NCBI RefSeq assembly: GCF_003335215.1 | Contig: NZ_QPGB01000003.1 | Location: forward strand, 1 to 64,000 | DNA: 64,000 nucleotides | Source: Parvibium lacunae | GTDB taxonomy: Bacteria; Pseudomonadota; Gammaproteobacteria; Burkholderiales; Burkholderiaceae_D | Direction: 5' to 3' | In this document: positions 37,283-45,823 of the stretch, piece after piece | Position numbering within the stretch: the first letter of the stretch is position 1 | Layout of the letters: every line of letters begins with the position of its first letter | The notes under the pieces: model-generated | What the model saw: only the letters and a program-made list of their open reading frames with translations | Told to the model about the DNA's origin: nothing | Database searches by the model: none | Made by a program: the position numbers and the translations under genes

Positions 37283-38257
37283 ATGAAATTGTGGCAACCC
37301 CTTTTCGCAACTGCGCTCTCAGTCGCTCTCTGTGGGCAACTTCATGCCGATACCAAAACGCTCAAGCTGGGGCATCCCCAAGCACCGACCTCCGCCTTCC
37401 ATGCGGGAGCCGTAGAGTTTGCCGAGCAGGTTGGAAAATTAACCAATGGGCGCTATAAGGTTGAGGTCTTTCCTTCTGGTTCATTAGGGGGTGAACGTGA
37501 GATGGTCGAATCGGTCCAGTTGGGAACCTTGGATTTTGTGGTGACCTCAACCGGCCCAGTCGGTAATTTTGTGCCAGATACCCTGATTACCGATATTCCC
37601 TTTTTATTTCGTGACTACGATCATGCTCGTAAAACGCTGGATGGCCCCATCGGACAGGAAATTTTGACTAAGTTCCCGGCTAAAGGGTTGGTTGGACTCG
37701 CCTGGGGCGAAAATGGGTTTCGTAACCTGACGAACAACAAAAAAGCGGTGAATGTGCCGGAAGATATGAAGGGGTTGAAATTACGCACGATGGAAAATCC
37801 TGTTCATATGACTGCTTTCCGCACTCTTGGCGCCCAACCGACGCCCATGGCATTTACCGAACTTTTCGGCGCCCTGCAACAGGGTACGGTTGATGGCCAG
37901 GAAAATCCCATTCCTGTGATTGTTTCTTCCAAATTCGGTCAGGTGCAAAAACATTTGACCTTAACCGGTCACGTGTACTCACCGGCGCTCATCATCACGT
38001 CCGTTCCGCTGTTTAATTCCCTGTCAGCAGCAGATAAAAAAGTGGTACAGGATGCGGCCAGACTAGGGGCAGCGAAGATGCGCGCCAAAGTGAATGAAAT
38101 TGAATCCTCTGGGTTAGATGCCTTGCGCAAGGAAGGGGTGTCGATTGTCAGTACGATTGATAAAGCCAAATTTCAGAGCGCCCTGGAGCCAGCCTATGCT
38201 GAGTATGCGAAACGTTTTGGTGCAGACAAAATTGAGCGCATTAGGCAAGTGAAGTAA
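37283..38257 (+). CDS. dctP: TRAP transporter substrate-binding protein DctP
   Basis: This is the periplasmic receptor of a TRAP carboxylate importer. The signal peptide spans residues 1-23 ('LFATALSVALCGQLHA'). Conserved elements are 'KLGHPQAPTSAFHAGAVEFA', 'VFPSGSLGGEREMVESVQLG', the ligand-binding Arg region 'GLKLRTMENPVHM' and 'QGTVDGQENPIPVI'. It is 324 aa. AGGAGA precedes the ATG. It is followed by DctQ and DctM, then by glycerate 2-kinase and pyruvate kinase, which suggests that glycerate or a compound converted to it is the cargo (inference). A stable hairpin separates it from dctQ. Confidence 0.93.
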   Translation: MKLWQPLFATALSVALCGQLHADTKTLKLGHPQAPTSAFHAGAVEFAEQVGKLTNGRYKVEVFPSGSLGGEREMVESVQLGTLDFVVTSTGPVGNFVPDTLITDIPFLFRDYDHARKTLDGPIGQEILTKFPAKGLVGLAWGENGFRNLTNNKKAVNVPEDMKGLKLRTMENPVHMTAFRTLGAQPTPMAFTELFGALQQGTVDGQENPIPVIVSSKFGQVQKHLTLTGHVYSPALIITSVPLFNSLSAADKKVVQDAARLGAAKMRAKVNEIESSGLDALRKEGVSIVSTIDKAKFQSALEPAYAEYAKRFGADKIERIRQVK

Positions 38258-38279
38258 TCAATCGCGTTAATGCGTCCAG

Positions 38280-38307
38280 GCTTGGCATGACCTCTGTTGT
38301 GCCAAGC
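38280..38307 (+). other. Hairpin between dctP and dctQ
   Basis: GCTTGGCA (38280-38287) pairs with TGCCAAGC (38300-38307), an 8-bp stem with a 12-base loop, 22 bases after the dctP stop. No T-tract follows, so it is not a plain terminator. A hairpin here could protect the dctP message and raise receptor over membrane subunits, as in many binding-protein operons (inference). Confidence 0.55.
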
Positions 38308-38337
38308 TGAATTTTGAGGTTACCCGCTGAAATTCTT

Positions 38338-38856
38338 ATGCAAAAAATTCAACATTTAATTTTAGAACTAAATCGCTGGCTCTTGATCCTGCTGCTGGGA
38401 GCGATGTCGATCCTCATTTTCACGAATGTGATTAATCGGTATATCACTGGTGCCGCTATCCCATGGGCCGAGGAAGTCGCCCGGCATATGATGATTTGGC
38501 TCACTTTCTTAGGTTGTGGCCTCGTTCTGCGCTTTGGTGGTCATATTGCGATTGATAATTTACAAGATGCGTTACCAACCAGAATCGCGCAGGGCCTGCG
38601 GATCATTGTGTTACTGATTTTGCTGGGCTTTTTTACTGCCTTAATCTATTTCGGCTATGTCTATGTGCAACGCACGATGTTGCAAACGACTGCCGCCACC
38701 GAAATTCCATTTGGCTACATTTATATGGCCATGCCGATTGGCTGTGGTTTATCGATCATTCATCTTCTCCTGATTGCCAAGCAATGGGTGCTACATCGCC
38801 AGTTTGAAAGTGATGCCGAAGATCAGTTTGATGCAACAGCGAGTGCTTCTCTATGA
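38338..38856 (+). CDS. dctQ: TRAP transporter small membrane subunit DctQ
   Basis: This is the four-helix small subunit that joins the receptor to the DctM channel. Helices are at about 11-33, 45-62, 85-107 and 122-145. The family segment 'NVINRYITGAAIPWAEEVAR' and 'MIWLTFLGCGLVLRFGGHI' identify it. The ATG at 38338 gives 172 aa; a TTG at 38314 would add eight residues. Neither has an ideal ribosome site. Its stop overlaps the dctM start by four bases (ATGA). Confidence 0.9.
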   Translation: MQKIQHLILELNRWLLILLLGAMSILIFTNVINRYITGAAIPWAEEVARHMMIWLTFLGCGLVLRFGGHIAIDNLQDALPTRIAQGLRIIVLLILLGFFTALIYFGYVYVQRTMLQTTAATEIPFGYIYMAMPIGCGLSIIHLLLIAKQWVLHRQFESDAEDQFDATASASL

Positions 38857-40148
38857 GTATGAGTTTAATTTTATTGTTATCGGTTTGTGTGCTGCTGGCT
38901 ATCGGTGTACCCGTCGGCTTTTCGCTCGGTGTCGCCACAGCCTTCGCTGTGGTAGCCGTTGGAAAATATCCGATGCTGGTTGTTCTCAAGGAAACCTTTA
39001 CCGGCATAGATAGCTTCCCACTCATGGCAGTTCCCTTTTTTATTTTGGCTGCCGAGTTGATGAGTGGTGGGGCGTTGACTGAAGTCCTCTTACGTTTTGC
39101 GGGCCAATTCGTTGGCCATAAACGAGGCGGGATTGGCTATACCAATATCATTTCGCTCACCTTTTTTTCCGGCATTTCGGGTTCAGCGCTGGCCGATGCC
39201 GCCGGACCTGGCTCCATGTTGATCAAGATGATGGATAAAGCGGGGTATGGACGAGCTTACGCAGGGGCACTAACCGCCTCAACGGCGATCGTTGGCCCCA
39301 TCATTCCACCTTCAATCATCATGATTATCTATGGCTTACAGGATGAAAATGTCTCGGTTGGCGCACTGTTTGTTGCCGGGTTTATTCCTGGGATTGTGAT
39401 TGCGCTAGCCATGGCGCTGGTGAACTGGTCGGTCTCTAAACAGCGTAACTACAAATCTGATGAGCCGATGCCAGCGCTCGCCGTGATTTTGAGCAATACC
39501 TGGCGCGCCATCCCCGCCCTCATGCTACCCGTGCTGATTCTGGGTGGCATGCGTGCGGGATGGTTTACCCCGACTGAAGCCTCTGTGGTCGCGGTATTCT
39601 ATGCGCTACTCTGTGGTTTATTTCTCTACCGGACTCTCGCGTTCGCGAATCTACCAGCTATTTTGGCCCGCTCCGCACTGCTAACCGCGTCGGTGTTAAT
39701 CATTATTGGTTTTTCGGCTTGTTTTGCGTGGGTGCTGACCATCGAACGTTTGCCTCAACTGGCGGCGGACTTGATCACCTCTTGGCAATTATCCCCTTGG
39801 ATGTTGCTCATCGTGATTAATCTGTTCTTATTGTTGGTCGGCATCTTTATCGAGCCCTTACCTGCTGTGATGGTATTGGTCCCCATTCTTGGGCCAGTTG
39901 CAGCCGCTGCCGGGATTGATCCCATTCATTTCGCGATGGTTGTGATTTATAACTTGACACTAGGTATGATTACTCCGCCAGTTGGTGGGTTGCTATTCGT
40001 GACATCAAATGTGGCCAAAATCCCGCTGGCTGCGTTGACCCGCGAGCTGAAACCGTTTCTCTATGCCCATGCCTGTGTGCTGATCTTGCTGACGTTCATC
40101 CCAGCGATTTCCACCTGGCTACCAAATTTATTGGGTTTTAAATATTAA
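38853..40148 (+). CDS. dctM: TRAP transporter large membrane subunit DctM
   Basis: This is the sodium-coupled channel subunit, of the ion-transporter superfamily, with about twelve helices over 431 aa. Signature parts are 'FSLGVATAFAVVAVGKYPML', 'MAVPFFILAAELMSGGALTE', 'FFSGISGSALADAAGPGSML', 'SAIVGPIIPPSIIMIIYG'-like in the first hairpin and 'NLTLGMITPPVGGLLFV' in the second. It overlaps dctQ and precedes the glycerate kinase gene by eight bases, so the carrier and the kinase are made from one message. Confidence 0.94.
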   Translation: MSMSLILLLSVCVLLAIGVPVGFSLGVATAFAVVAVGKYPMLVVLKETFTGIDSFPLMAVPFFILAAELMSGGALTEVLLRFAGQFVGHKRGGIGYTNIISLTFFSGISGSALADAAGPGSMLIKMMDKAGYGRAYAGALTASTAIVGPIIPPSIIMIIYGLQDENVSVGALFVAGFIPGIVIALAMALVNWSVSKQRNYKSDEPMPALAVILSNTWRAIPALMLPVLILGGMRAGWFTPTEASVVAVFYALLCGLFLYRTLAFANLPAILARSALLTASVLIIIGFSACFAWVLTIERLPQLAADLITSWQLSPWMLLIVINLFLLLVGIFIEPLPAVMVLVPILGPVAAAAGIDPIHFAMVVIYNLTLGMITPPVGGLLFVTSNVAKIPLAALTRELKPFLYAHACVLILLTFIPAISTWLPNLLGFKY

Positions 40149-40156
40149 TTGCCGCT

Positions 40157-41431
40157 ATGGATCAAAAAGCCTTTTTAACGACACTGTTTCAGCAAGCCGT
40201 TCATGCTGTTGCCCCTGCCACCCTAATCTCCAAGCACTTGGGTCAGCTCGTTAAGCCGCCGGTAACGGGTAAAACATTGGTGATTGGTGCGGGTAAAGCG
40301 GCGGCGGCGATGGCGCACGCGGTCGAAAAAGCCTGGCAAGGTGAGCTCTCTGGGCTGGTCGTTACCCGCTACGGGCATGGCGCCCCCTGCCAGCGCATCG
40401 AGGTCATCGAGGCGGCACATCCTGTCCCAGATAGCGCAGGTCTGGCTGCCGCACAGCGGATTCTTTCACTGGTCCGCGGACTGAGGCCGGAAGATCTCGT
40501 ACTTTGCCTAATCTCGGGTGGCGGCTCTTCATTGCTAACCCTTCCTGCGCCAGGGCTGACCTTGGAAGACAAGCGCGCCATTAACTTGGCCCTGCTGCGC
40601 AGTGGCGCGGCAATTGGAGAAATGAATTGTGTACGGCGGCATCTTTCCGCCATCAAAGGCGGACGTTTAGCACTTGCCTGTTATCCAGCGCAGGTGATTA
40701 CCTTGCTGATATCGGATATTCCTGGCGATGACCCCTCGATTATTGCTTCCGGGCCCACGATTCCTGACCACTCAACCGCGCAGGATGCCTTGAAAATTAT
40801 GGCCAAGTATCAGATTCCGCTGGCGGATCACGTCAGAACCGTGCTGGAAAATGAGGCCGCCCCTTGCCCGACCCCGGATCACCCTTTCCTCAAAAATTGC
40901 CGCCATCATGTTATTGGGACCGCCCAAATCGCCCTGGAAGCAGCCGCCGCTTATGCCCGCAGCCAAGGCATCACCCCCATTATTTTAGGGGGCAGCATTG
41001 AAGGTGAAGCACGCGATATCGCCAGTATGCATGCCGCCATTGCCCGACAAATTCTTACCTATGGGCAGCCTGGCACTGCGCCCTGTGTCCTGCTCTCAGG
41101 CGGCGAGACAACCGTGACCCTGCGTGGTGAGGGCCGCGGCGGCAGAAACGCCGAGTTTTTGTTGGCCTTAACCCAATCACTGCAAGGGCTGAAAGGGGTT
41201 TACAGCCTGGCCGGGGATACCGATGGCATTGATGGTACGGAAGCTGTCGCCGCGTACCTCGCTGGCCCCAATTCGCTAGATCGAGCCAAAGCGCTCGGGC
41301 TCGACGCGAAAAGCATGCTCAACGATAACGATGGTTATTCTTTTTTTGCCGCGCTAGAGGATTGCCTCATCACCGGCCCCACTCGCACCAATGTTAATGA
41401 CTTTCGCGCAATTCTCATCGAGGAATCTTAA
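40157..41431 (+). CDS. Glycerate 2-kinase (TtuD/GckA type, MOFRL domain)
   Basis: This enzyme phosphorylates D-glycerate to 2-phosphoglycerate, feeding lower glycolysis; relatives were first annotated as hydroxypyruvate reductases (TtuD). The N-terminal DUF4147 domain has 'LVIGAGKAAAAMAHAVEKA', 'ISGGGSSLLTLPAPGLTLED' and 'INCVRRHLSAIKGGRLA'-like ('MNCVRRHLSAIKGG'). The C-terminal MOFRL domain has 'LLSGGETTVTLRGEGRGGRN' and 'LAGDTDGIDGTEAVAAY'. It is 424 aa, full length. The stop shares one base with the pyruvate kinase start (TAATG), showing tight coupling. With enolase from elsewhere, its product becomes the substrate of the next enzyme. Confidence 0.9.
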   Translation: MDQKAFLTTLFQQAVHAVAPATLISKHLGQLVKPPVTGKTLVIGAGKAAAAMAHAVEKAWQGELSGLVVTRYGHGAPCQRIEVIEAAHPVPDSAGLAAAQRILSLVRGLRPEDLVLCLISGGGSSLLTLPAPGLTLEDKRAINLALLRSGAAIGEMNCVRRHLSAIKGGRLALACYPAQVITLLISDIPGDDPSIIASGPTIPDHSTAQDALKIMAKYQIPLADHVRTVLENEAAPCPTPDHPFLKNCRHHVIGTAQIALEAAAAYARSQGITPIILGGSIEGEARDIASMHAAIARQILTYGQPGTAPCVLLSGGETTVTLRGEGRGGRNAEFLLALTQSLQGLKGVYSLAGDTDGIDGTEAVAAYLAGPNSLDRAKALGLDAKSMLNDNDGYSFFAALEDCLITGPTRTNVNDFRAILIEES

Positions 41432-42861
41432 TGGTCCGCACACGACACACCAAAATGATTGCCACCTTAGGGCCGGCCACCAGCACGCTGGAGCAAATCT
41501 GTGCGCTGGTTAAGGCTGGGGTGAATGTCTTTCGTCTAAACTTTAGCCACGGCACACATGCTGACCACGCGCAGCGTTACCGCTTAATTCGGGAAGCCGA
41601 ATTAAGCTTGGGCGTACCTATCGGCATTTTGGGTGACTTGCAAGGTCCCAAATTACGGGTCGGTCAATTTCAGGACGGTAAAGTTAAGCTTGAGAACGGG
41701 TCAATATTCACGCTGGATAGCAACCCAGAAATCGGGAATGCCGAACGCGTTTATCTGCCCCACCCAGAAATTTTCACGGCCATCAAACCCGGCGAATTGC
41801 TCTTAATTGATGATGGCAAACTCTGCTTGCGTGTGGAGAGCGCAGATAGCGGTCAGATCACCACCCGCGTCTTGGTCGGTGGGCTGATTGCCGATCGCAA
41901 AGGGGTCAATCTACCGGGAACCTTACTTCCCGTATCAGCCCTCACTGAAAAAGACCGGCGCGATTTAGACTTTGCCCTCGGATTAGGGATAGATTGGATT
42001 GCGCTGTCATTCGTTCAGCGGGCACAAGATATCGAAGAAATTAAACACATCACCGGCAGACAAGTTGGCATTATTGCGAAACTTGAGAAACCCCAAGCGA
42101 TTGAAGACCTTGAGGCCATTATTCAAGCAGCAGACGCCGTGATGGTCGCGCGGGGCGATCTTGGCGTAGAAATGCCGGTTGAAGCGGTTCCTGTGCTGCA
42201 AAAACGCATTGTGCGACATTGTCGAGAACAAGGTAAACCAGTGATTGTTGCGACACAAATGCTGGAATCCATGATTCATAGCCCCACCCCGACCAGAGCG
42301 GAAGCCTCTGATGTGGCCACAGCCGTTTACGATGGGGTCGATGCGGTCATGCTCTCAGCAGAATCGGCATCGGGCGCCTTTCCGCTTGAAGCGGTAACAG
42401 TGATGCATAAAATCATCCACAGCGTAGAATCTGACCCCTTGCAACAACCCCTGATGCAAGCGGTGCATGCCAAAAATAATGGGAGCACTACTGATGCGAT
42501 TGGCGCTGCGATTAAGACCATCGCAGAACAATTACAAGTGACGGCCACCGTTACCTATACCAGTTCGGGCGCCAGTGCCTTTCGGGTTGCGCACGAAAGG
42601 CCGCCCTGTCCCATTATTGGCCTGACCCCTAGCATGGGTGTGGCACGACGCCTGTGCCTGGTTTGGGGCGTGCAACCCATACACTCGATAGATGCCACCT
42701 CCGTGGAAGACATGGTGACCAAAGCCACGCAAGCCGCAGGACAGCAAGGACTGGTTGCTGCAGGTCGCCCACTCACCGTTGTCGCGGGGATGCCATTTGG
42801 CGTGTCTGGTAGCACTAACTTGCTTAGAATCGTATGGCCTGACTCGGAAATGGCCGCATAA
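41431..42861 (+). CDS. pyk: Pyruvate kinase
   Basis: Pyruvate kinase converts PEP and ADP to pyruvate and ATP. Conserved parts are 'TKMIATLGPATSTLEQI', 'FRLNFSHGTHADHAQR', 'GDLQGPKLRVGQF', 'IIAKLEKPQAIEDLEAII', 'VMVARGDLGVEMPVEAVP' and 'ATQMLESMIHSPTPTRAEAS', and the C-terminal allosteric-type domain completes 476 aa. It is an unusual member of a transporter operon and is translationally coupled to glycerate kinase. A second copy serving central glycolysis may exist elsewhere in the genome (inference). Confidence 0.95.
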   Translation: MVRTRHTKMIATLGPATSTLEQICALVKAGVNVFRLNFSHGTHADHAQRYRLIREAELSLGVPIGILGDLQGPKLRVGQFQDGKVKLENGSIFTLDSNPEIGNAERVYLPHPEIFTAIKPGELLLIDDGKLCLRVESADSGQITTRVLVGGLIADRKGVNLPGTLLPVSALTEKDRRDLDFALGLGIDWIALSFVQRAQDIEEIKHITGRQVGIIAKLEKPQAIEDLEAIIQAADAVMVARGDLGVEMPVEAVPVLQKRIVRHCREQGKPVIVATQMLESMIHSPTPTRAEASDVATAVYDGVDAVMLSAESASGAFPLEAVTVMHKIIHSVESDPLQQPLMQAVHAKNNGSTTDAIGAAIKTIAEQLQVTATVTYTSSGASAFRVAHERPPCPIIGLTPSMGVARRLCLVWGVQPIHSIDATSVEDMVTKATQAAGQQGLVAAGRPLTVVAGMPFGVSGSTNLLRIVWPDSEMAA

Positions 42862-42863
42862 CC

Positions 42864-43772
42864 ATGGAAATTTATCAACTGCGCTCTTTCCTGGCGGTTG
42901 CTCGATTGGGGCACCTGACACGCGCCGCAGAAACATTGCACCTGAGTCAACCGGCCGTCAGCAAACATATCAAAGCCTTAGAGGAGGAGCTTGGCATTGC
43001 ATTGTTTGAACGAACCACCAGTGGCATGGCGCTGACCAAAGCGGGGCAGCTGCTGCTGACGCAAGCAGAGCGGACACTGGTTTCCGCGGTCGAGCTCGTG
43101 AATATGGCGCGCAAGATGCGGGGTGAGGTTGCCGGGACGATCCGCTTAGGGACAATTATCGACCCCGAATATTTACGCTTGGGGGAATTTTTAGGCCAAC
43201 TCCTCCAACATTACCCCATGCTGGATGTAAAACTGTCGCACGGTATTTCCGGCTGGATCTTTGAACAAGTGAGTGCTGGATTACTCGATGCAGGTTTCTA
43301 CATGGGGGTCGTTAATGATGCCTCGATTGGCTCCATCGAGCTGCGTGACATGACTTATCTGGTGGTCGCACCACCACAATGGGCGTCGCAAATCGCAAAA
43401 GCCAATTGGCGGGAACTCGCCTGTCTCCCCTGGATTGGCACACCAAAGCAAAGCTCACAGCATCGCTTGGTCAAACAAATGTTTGAAGAACAAAATCTTG
43501 ATATGACCATTGTTGTCGAAGCGGATCAAGAGGCGTCGATGCGTAATCTCGTCGCCTCGGGTGTTGGGCTATGCCTGATGCGCGATGACATTGCCCAGCA
43601 AGCAGCTGCCAGAGGCGAAGTCGTCATCTGGGAAAAGACCAAGCGGCCTACCACCCTATCGCTTATCTATTCACGCACACAGGCTGATCAGACCGTTATT
43701 CATGCAATTGAACAGGTGATTCGAGATGTTTGGGGGGTACCCCAGGATGTGCTTCAGCGGAGTGAACCCTGA
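42864..43772 (+). CDS. LysR-family transcriptional regulator
   Basis: This is a LysR-type regulator with N-terminal winged helix-turn-helix ('MEIYQLRSFLAVARLGHLTR', 'SQPAVSKHIKALEEELG', 'LFERTTSGMALTKAGQLLL') and an effector-binding domain from about residue 90. It is 302 aa. It starts two bases after pyk, so it is the last gene of the dctPQM-kinase operon and probably its own regulator, perhaps sensing the imported acid. LysR genes are more often divergent from their targets; autoregulation through co-transcription is the less common form. Confidence 0.9.
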   Translation: MEIYQLRSFLAVARLGHLTRAAETLHLSQPAVSKHIKALEEELGIALFERTTSGMALTKAGQLLLTQAERTLVSAVELVNMARKMRGEVAGTIRLGTIIDPEYLRLGEFLGQLLQHYPMLDVKLSHGISGWIFEQVSAGLLDAGFYMGVVNDASIGSIELRDMTYLVVAPPQWASQIAKANWRELACLPWIGTPKQSSQHRLVKQMFEEQNLDMTIVVEADQEASMRNLVASGVGLCLMRDDIAQQAAARGEVVIWEKTKRPTTLSLIYSRTQADQTVIHAIEQVIRDVWGVPQDVLQRSEP

Positions 43773-43877
43773 CAAGATATCTCAAACGATCCCCTACTTG
43801 CTCATGTCCACTCTCGAGAGACACAGTGTCGCTGTCTCACTATGGCGCAGGGTGGCGTCTCTAAAACTAAAAAAGCA

Positions 43878-43899
43878 AAACCCAGCACAAGCTGGGTTT
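43878..43899 (-). terminator. Terminator of tRNA-Gly
   Basis: AAACCCAGC (43878-43886) pairs with GCTGGGTTT (43891-43899) with a four-base loop. On the minus strand the stem is followed by TTTTGCTTTTTTAG. It lies just beyond the tRNA 3' end and may also stop the lysR message on the other strand. Confidence 0.8.
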
Positions 43900-43905
43900 C
43901 TAATT

Positions 43906-43979
43906 TGGAGCGGGTGATGGGAATCGAACCCACGTATCGAGCTTGGGAAGCTAGCATTCTACCATTGAACTACACCCGC
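43906..43979 (-). tRNA. tRNA-Gly (anticodon CCC)
   Basis: On the minus strand the sequence folds as a 74-base cloverleaf with CCA encoded: acceptor GCGGGTG/CACCCGC, D-arm GTTC-AATGGTA-GAAT, anticodon loop TTCCCAA (anticodon CCC, reading GGG), variable ATAC, and T-arm GTGGG-TTCGATT-CCCAT. It closely resembles E. coli glyU. The anticodon stem CTAGC/GCTCG contains one T-C mismatch (28-42), which is odd for a functional tRNA but tolerable. It is divergent from thiS. Confidence 0.92.
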
Positions 43980-44003
43980 AGATTTCGCGCATTAAGCCGA
44001 CGA

Positions 44004-44019
44004 CTCTTTGCGCAAAGAG
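44004..44019. promoter_or_regulatory. Perfect 16-bp palindrome between tRNA-Gly and thiS
   Basis: CTCTTTGCGCAAAGAG is fully self-complementary and lies midway between the two divergent starts, 41 bases before thiS. It could be an operator for thiS or lie in the tRNA promoter region. The controlling protein is unknown. Confidence 0.4.
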
Positions 44020-44059
44020 GTAAAATTGTAGCCGATTTTTTTAGCCGTTGAGAACTAGC

Positions 44060-44260
44060 ATGCAAGTAAAGATTAATGGTGAGCTAAAAACGCTGCAAAA
44101 TGCGCGGACGGTTGCTGAGCTGCTGCGAGAGCTAGATTTGCAGGGTAAGCGGGTGGCGGTAGAACGCAATGGCGAGATTGTGCCAAAAAGCTTACACGCC
44201 AGCACGCCGCTGAATGCGGAAGATCAACTCGAAATCGTCGTCGCCGTTGGTGGTGGCTAA
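44060..44260 (+). CDS. thiS: Sulfur carrier protein ThiS
   Basis: ThiS is a ubiquitin-like 66-aa carrier whose C-terminal Gly is thiocarboxylated and delivers sulfur for the thiamine thiazole. 'MQVKINGELKTLQNARTVAE' opens the beta-grasp fold, and the tail 'EIVVAVGGG' ends in the required Gly-Gly. The ATG at 44060 removes four residues encoded by an upstream frame. thiG follows after 18 bases. No TPP riboswitch is visible before it, in contrast to thiC at 50010. Confidence 0.93.
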   Translation: MQVKINGELKTLQNARTVAELLRELDLQGKRVAVERNGEIVPKSLHASTPLNAEDQLEIVVAVGGG

Positions 44261-44278
44261 TCTCAATAAGGTAGAAAT

Positions 44279-45085
44279 ATGCTCAACAACGATACCCACG
44301 ACACGCTCACCATTGCCGGTAAAGCTTACACCTCGCGCCTCCTGGTCGGCACCGGCAAGTACAAAGACTTTGCGCAAACCAAGGCAGCGATTGATGCCAG
44401 TGGCGCGAACATTGTGACGGTAGCGATTCGCCGCACCAACATTGGCCAAGATGCGAATGCCCCCAGCTTGCTGGACTATTTGCCCCCGAGTGAATACACC
44501 TTGCTGCCGAATACAGCGGGCTGCTACACCGCCGATGATGCGATTCGCACCCTGCGCTTGGCGCGTGAACTATTGGACGACCACCGCTTAGTCAAGCTCG
44601 AAGTGCTGGGTGACCCGCACACCCTCTTCCCGAACATGGCCGAAACCATTGCCGCTGCGAAAGTGCTGGTGCAAGAGGGCTTTGACGTCATGGTGTATTG
44701 CAGTGATGACCCGATTGCGGCCAAACAACTCGAAGAGATTGGCTGTGTGGCGGTGATGCCGCTGGCATCGCTGATTGGTTCGGGCATGGGCATTTTGAAC
44801 CCATGGAACCTGCAACTGATTTTAGAAAAAGCCAAGGTGCCGGTGATTGTGGATGCGGGCGTCGGCACTGCTTCCGATGCGGCGATTGCGATGGAGCTGG
44901 GCTGCGCTGGCGTGCTGATGAACACAGCCATTGCCGCCGCGCAAGACCCGATTTTGATGGCCCATGCGATGAAGCTGGGCGTAGAAGCGGGCCGAGCCGC
45001 TTACCTCGCAGGCCGCATGCCGAAAAAGCTGTATAGCGCGACGCCCTCTTCACCCACTGCTGGCCTGATTACCCCCAGCAAATAA
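44279..45085 (+). CDS. thiG: Thiazole synthase ThiG
   Basis: ThiG condenses 1-deoxyxylulose 5-phosphate, dehydroglycine and ThiS-thiocarboxylate into the thiazole phosphate. The 268-aa barrel includes '[19 protein letters not shown]', the imine-forming Lys in '[16 protein letters not shown]', '[20 protein letters not shown]', '[20 protein letters not shown]' and '[18 protein letters not shown]'. The partner oxidase (ThiO or ThiH) is not in the window. trmB follows after four bases. Confidence 0.96.
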   Translation: MLNNDTHDTLTIAGKAYTSRLLVGTGKYKDFAQTKAAIDASGANIVTVAIRRTNIGQDANAPSLLDYLPPSEYTLLPNTAGCYTADDAIRTLRLARELLDDHRLVKLEVLGDPHTLFPNMAETIAAAKVLVQEGFDVMVYCSDDPIAAKQLEEIGCVAVMPLASLIGSGMGILNPWNLQLILEKAKVPVIVDAGVGTASDAAIAMELGCAGVLMNTAIAAAQDPILMAHAMKLGVEAGRAAYLAGRMPKKLYSATPSSPTAGLITPSK

Positions 45086-45089
45086 GCCT

Positions 45090-45794
45090 ATGACTGACAG
45101 TACGCCCAACATCCCCCTCACGCTCGCCCGCCGCATTCGCAGCTACGTGCTACGACAAGGGCACTTATCCCCCGCGCAGCAGCGTGGCATGGATGAGTTT
45201 TACCCCGTGTATGGCTTGCCCTATACCGGCCAGCCTTTAGATTTACCGCAGATTTTTGGTGAACGCGCCGCGCAGCCCTTAATTGTGGAGATTGGTTTCG
45301 GCATGGGCACGGCCACGGCGCAAATTGCGCAGGCTCGGCCTCACGATAACTTTATTGGGATTGAAGTGCATTCGCCCGGCGTGGGCAGTTTGCTGAACAT
45401 CATTGCCGGCCAACAGATTGCAAACCTGCGCGTGATTCGCCATGATGCAGTTGAGGTACTGGAAAACATGATTCCCGCCCAGTCGCTTGCGGGCATTCAT
45501 GTGTACTTTCCCGACCCTTGGCATAAGGCTCGGCACCACAAACGCCGCTTGATTCAAGCCCCGTTTGTGAAGCAATTGGCCGAACGCCTGCGTCCAGGTG
45601 GCTATTTGCATTTAGCGACCGACTGGGAAAACTACGCGGAGCAAATGCTGGCAGTACTCTCCGCTGAGCCACTGCTACAAAACACAGTCGACGGCTACGC
45701 GCCTAAGCCGGACTACCGCCCCACCACCAAGTTTGAAACGCGGGGGTTGAAGCTGGGGCATGGGGTGTGGGATTTGGTGTTTACTCGCATTTAG
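45090..45794 (+). CDS. trmB: tRNA (guanine46-N7)-methyltransferase
   Basis: TrmB methylates G46 in the tRNA variable loop. The 234-aa protein has the SAM site '[20 protein letters not shown]', '[18 protein letters not shown]', the family motif '[19 protein letters not shown]' and '[17 protein letters not shown]' at the C-terminus. It follows thiG by four bases, an order shared with many betaproteobacteria, and converges on uppP. Confidence 0.95.
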   Translation: MTDSTPNIPLTLARRIRSYVLRQGHLSPAQQRGMDEFYPVYGLPYTGQPLDLPQIFGERAAQPLIVEIGFGMGTATAQIAQARPHDNFIGIEVHSPGVGSLLNIIAGQQIANLRVIRHDAVEVLENMIPAQSLAGIHVYFPDPWHKARHHKRRLIQAPFVKQLAERLRPGGYLHLATDWENYAEQMLAVLSAEPLLQNTVDGYAPKPDYRPTTKFETRGLKLGHGVWDLVFTRI

Positions 45795-45823
45795 TGGGAA
45801 AGATGCGAACAACACAGCATCAC

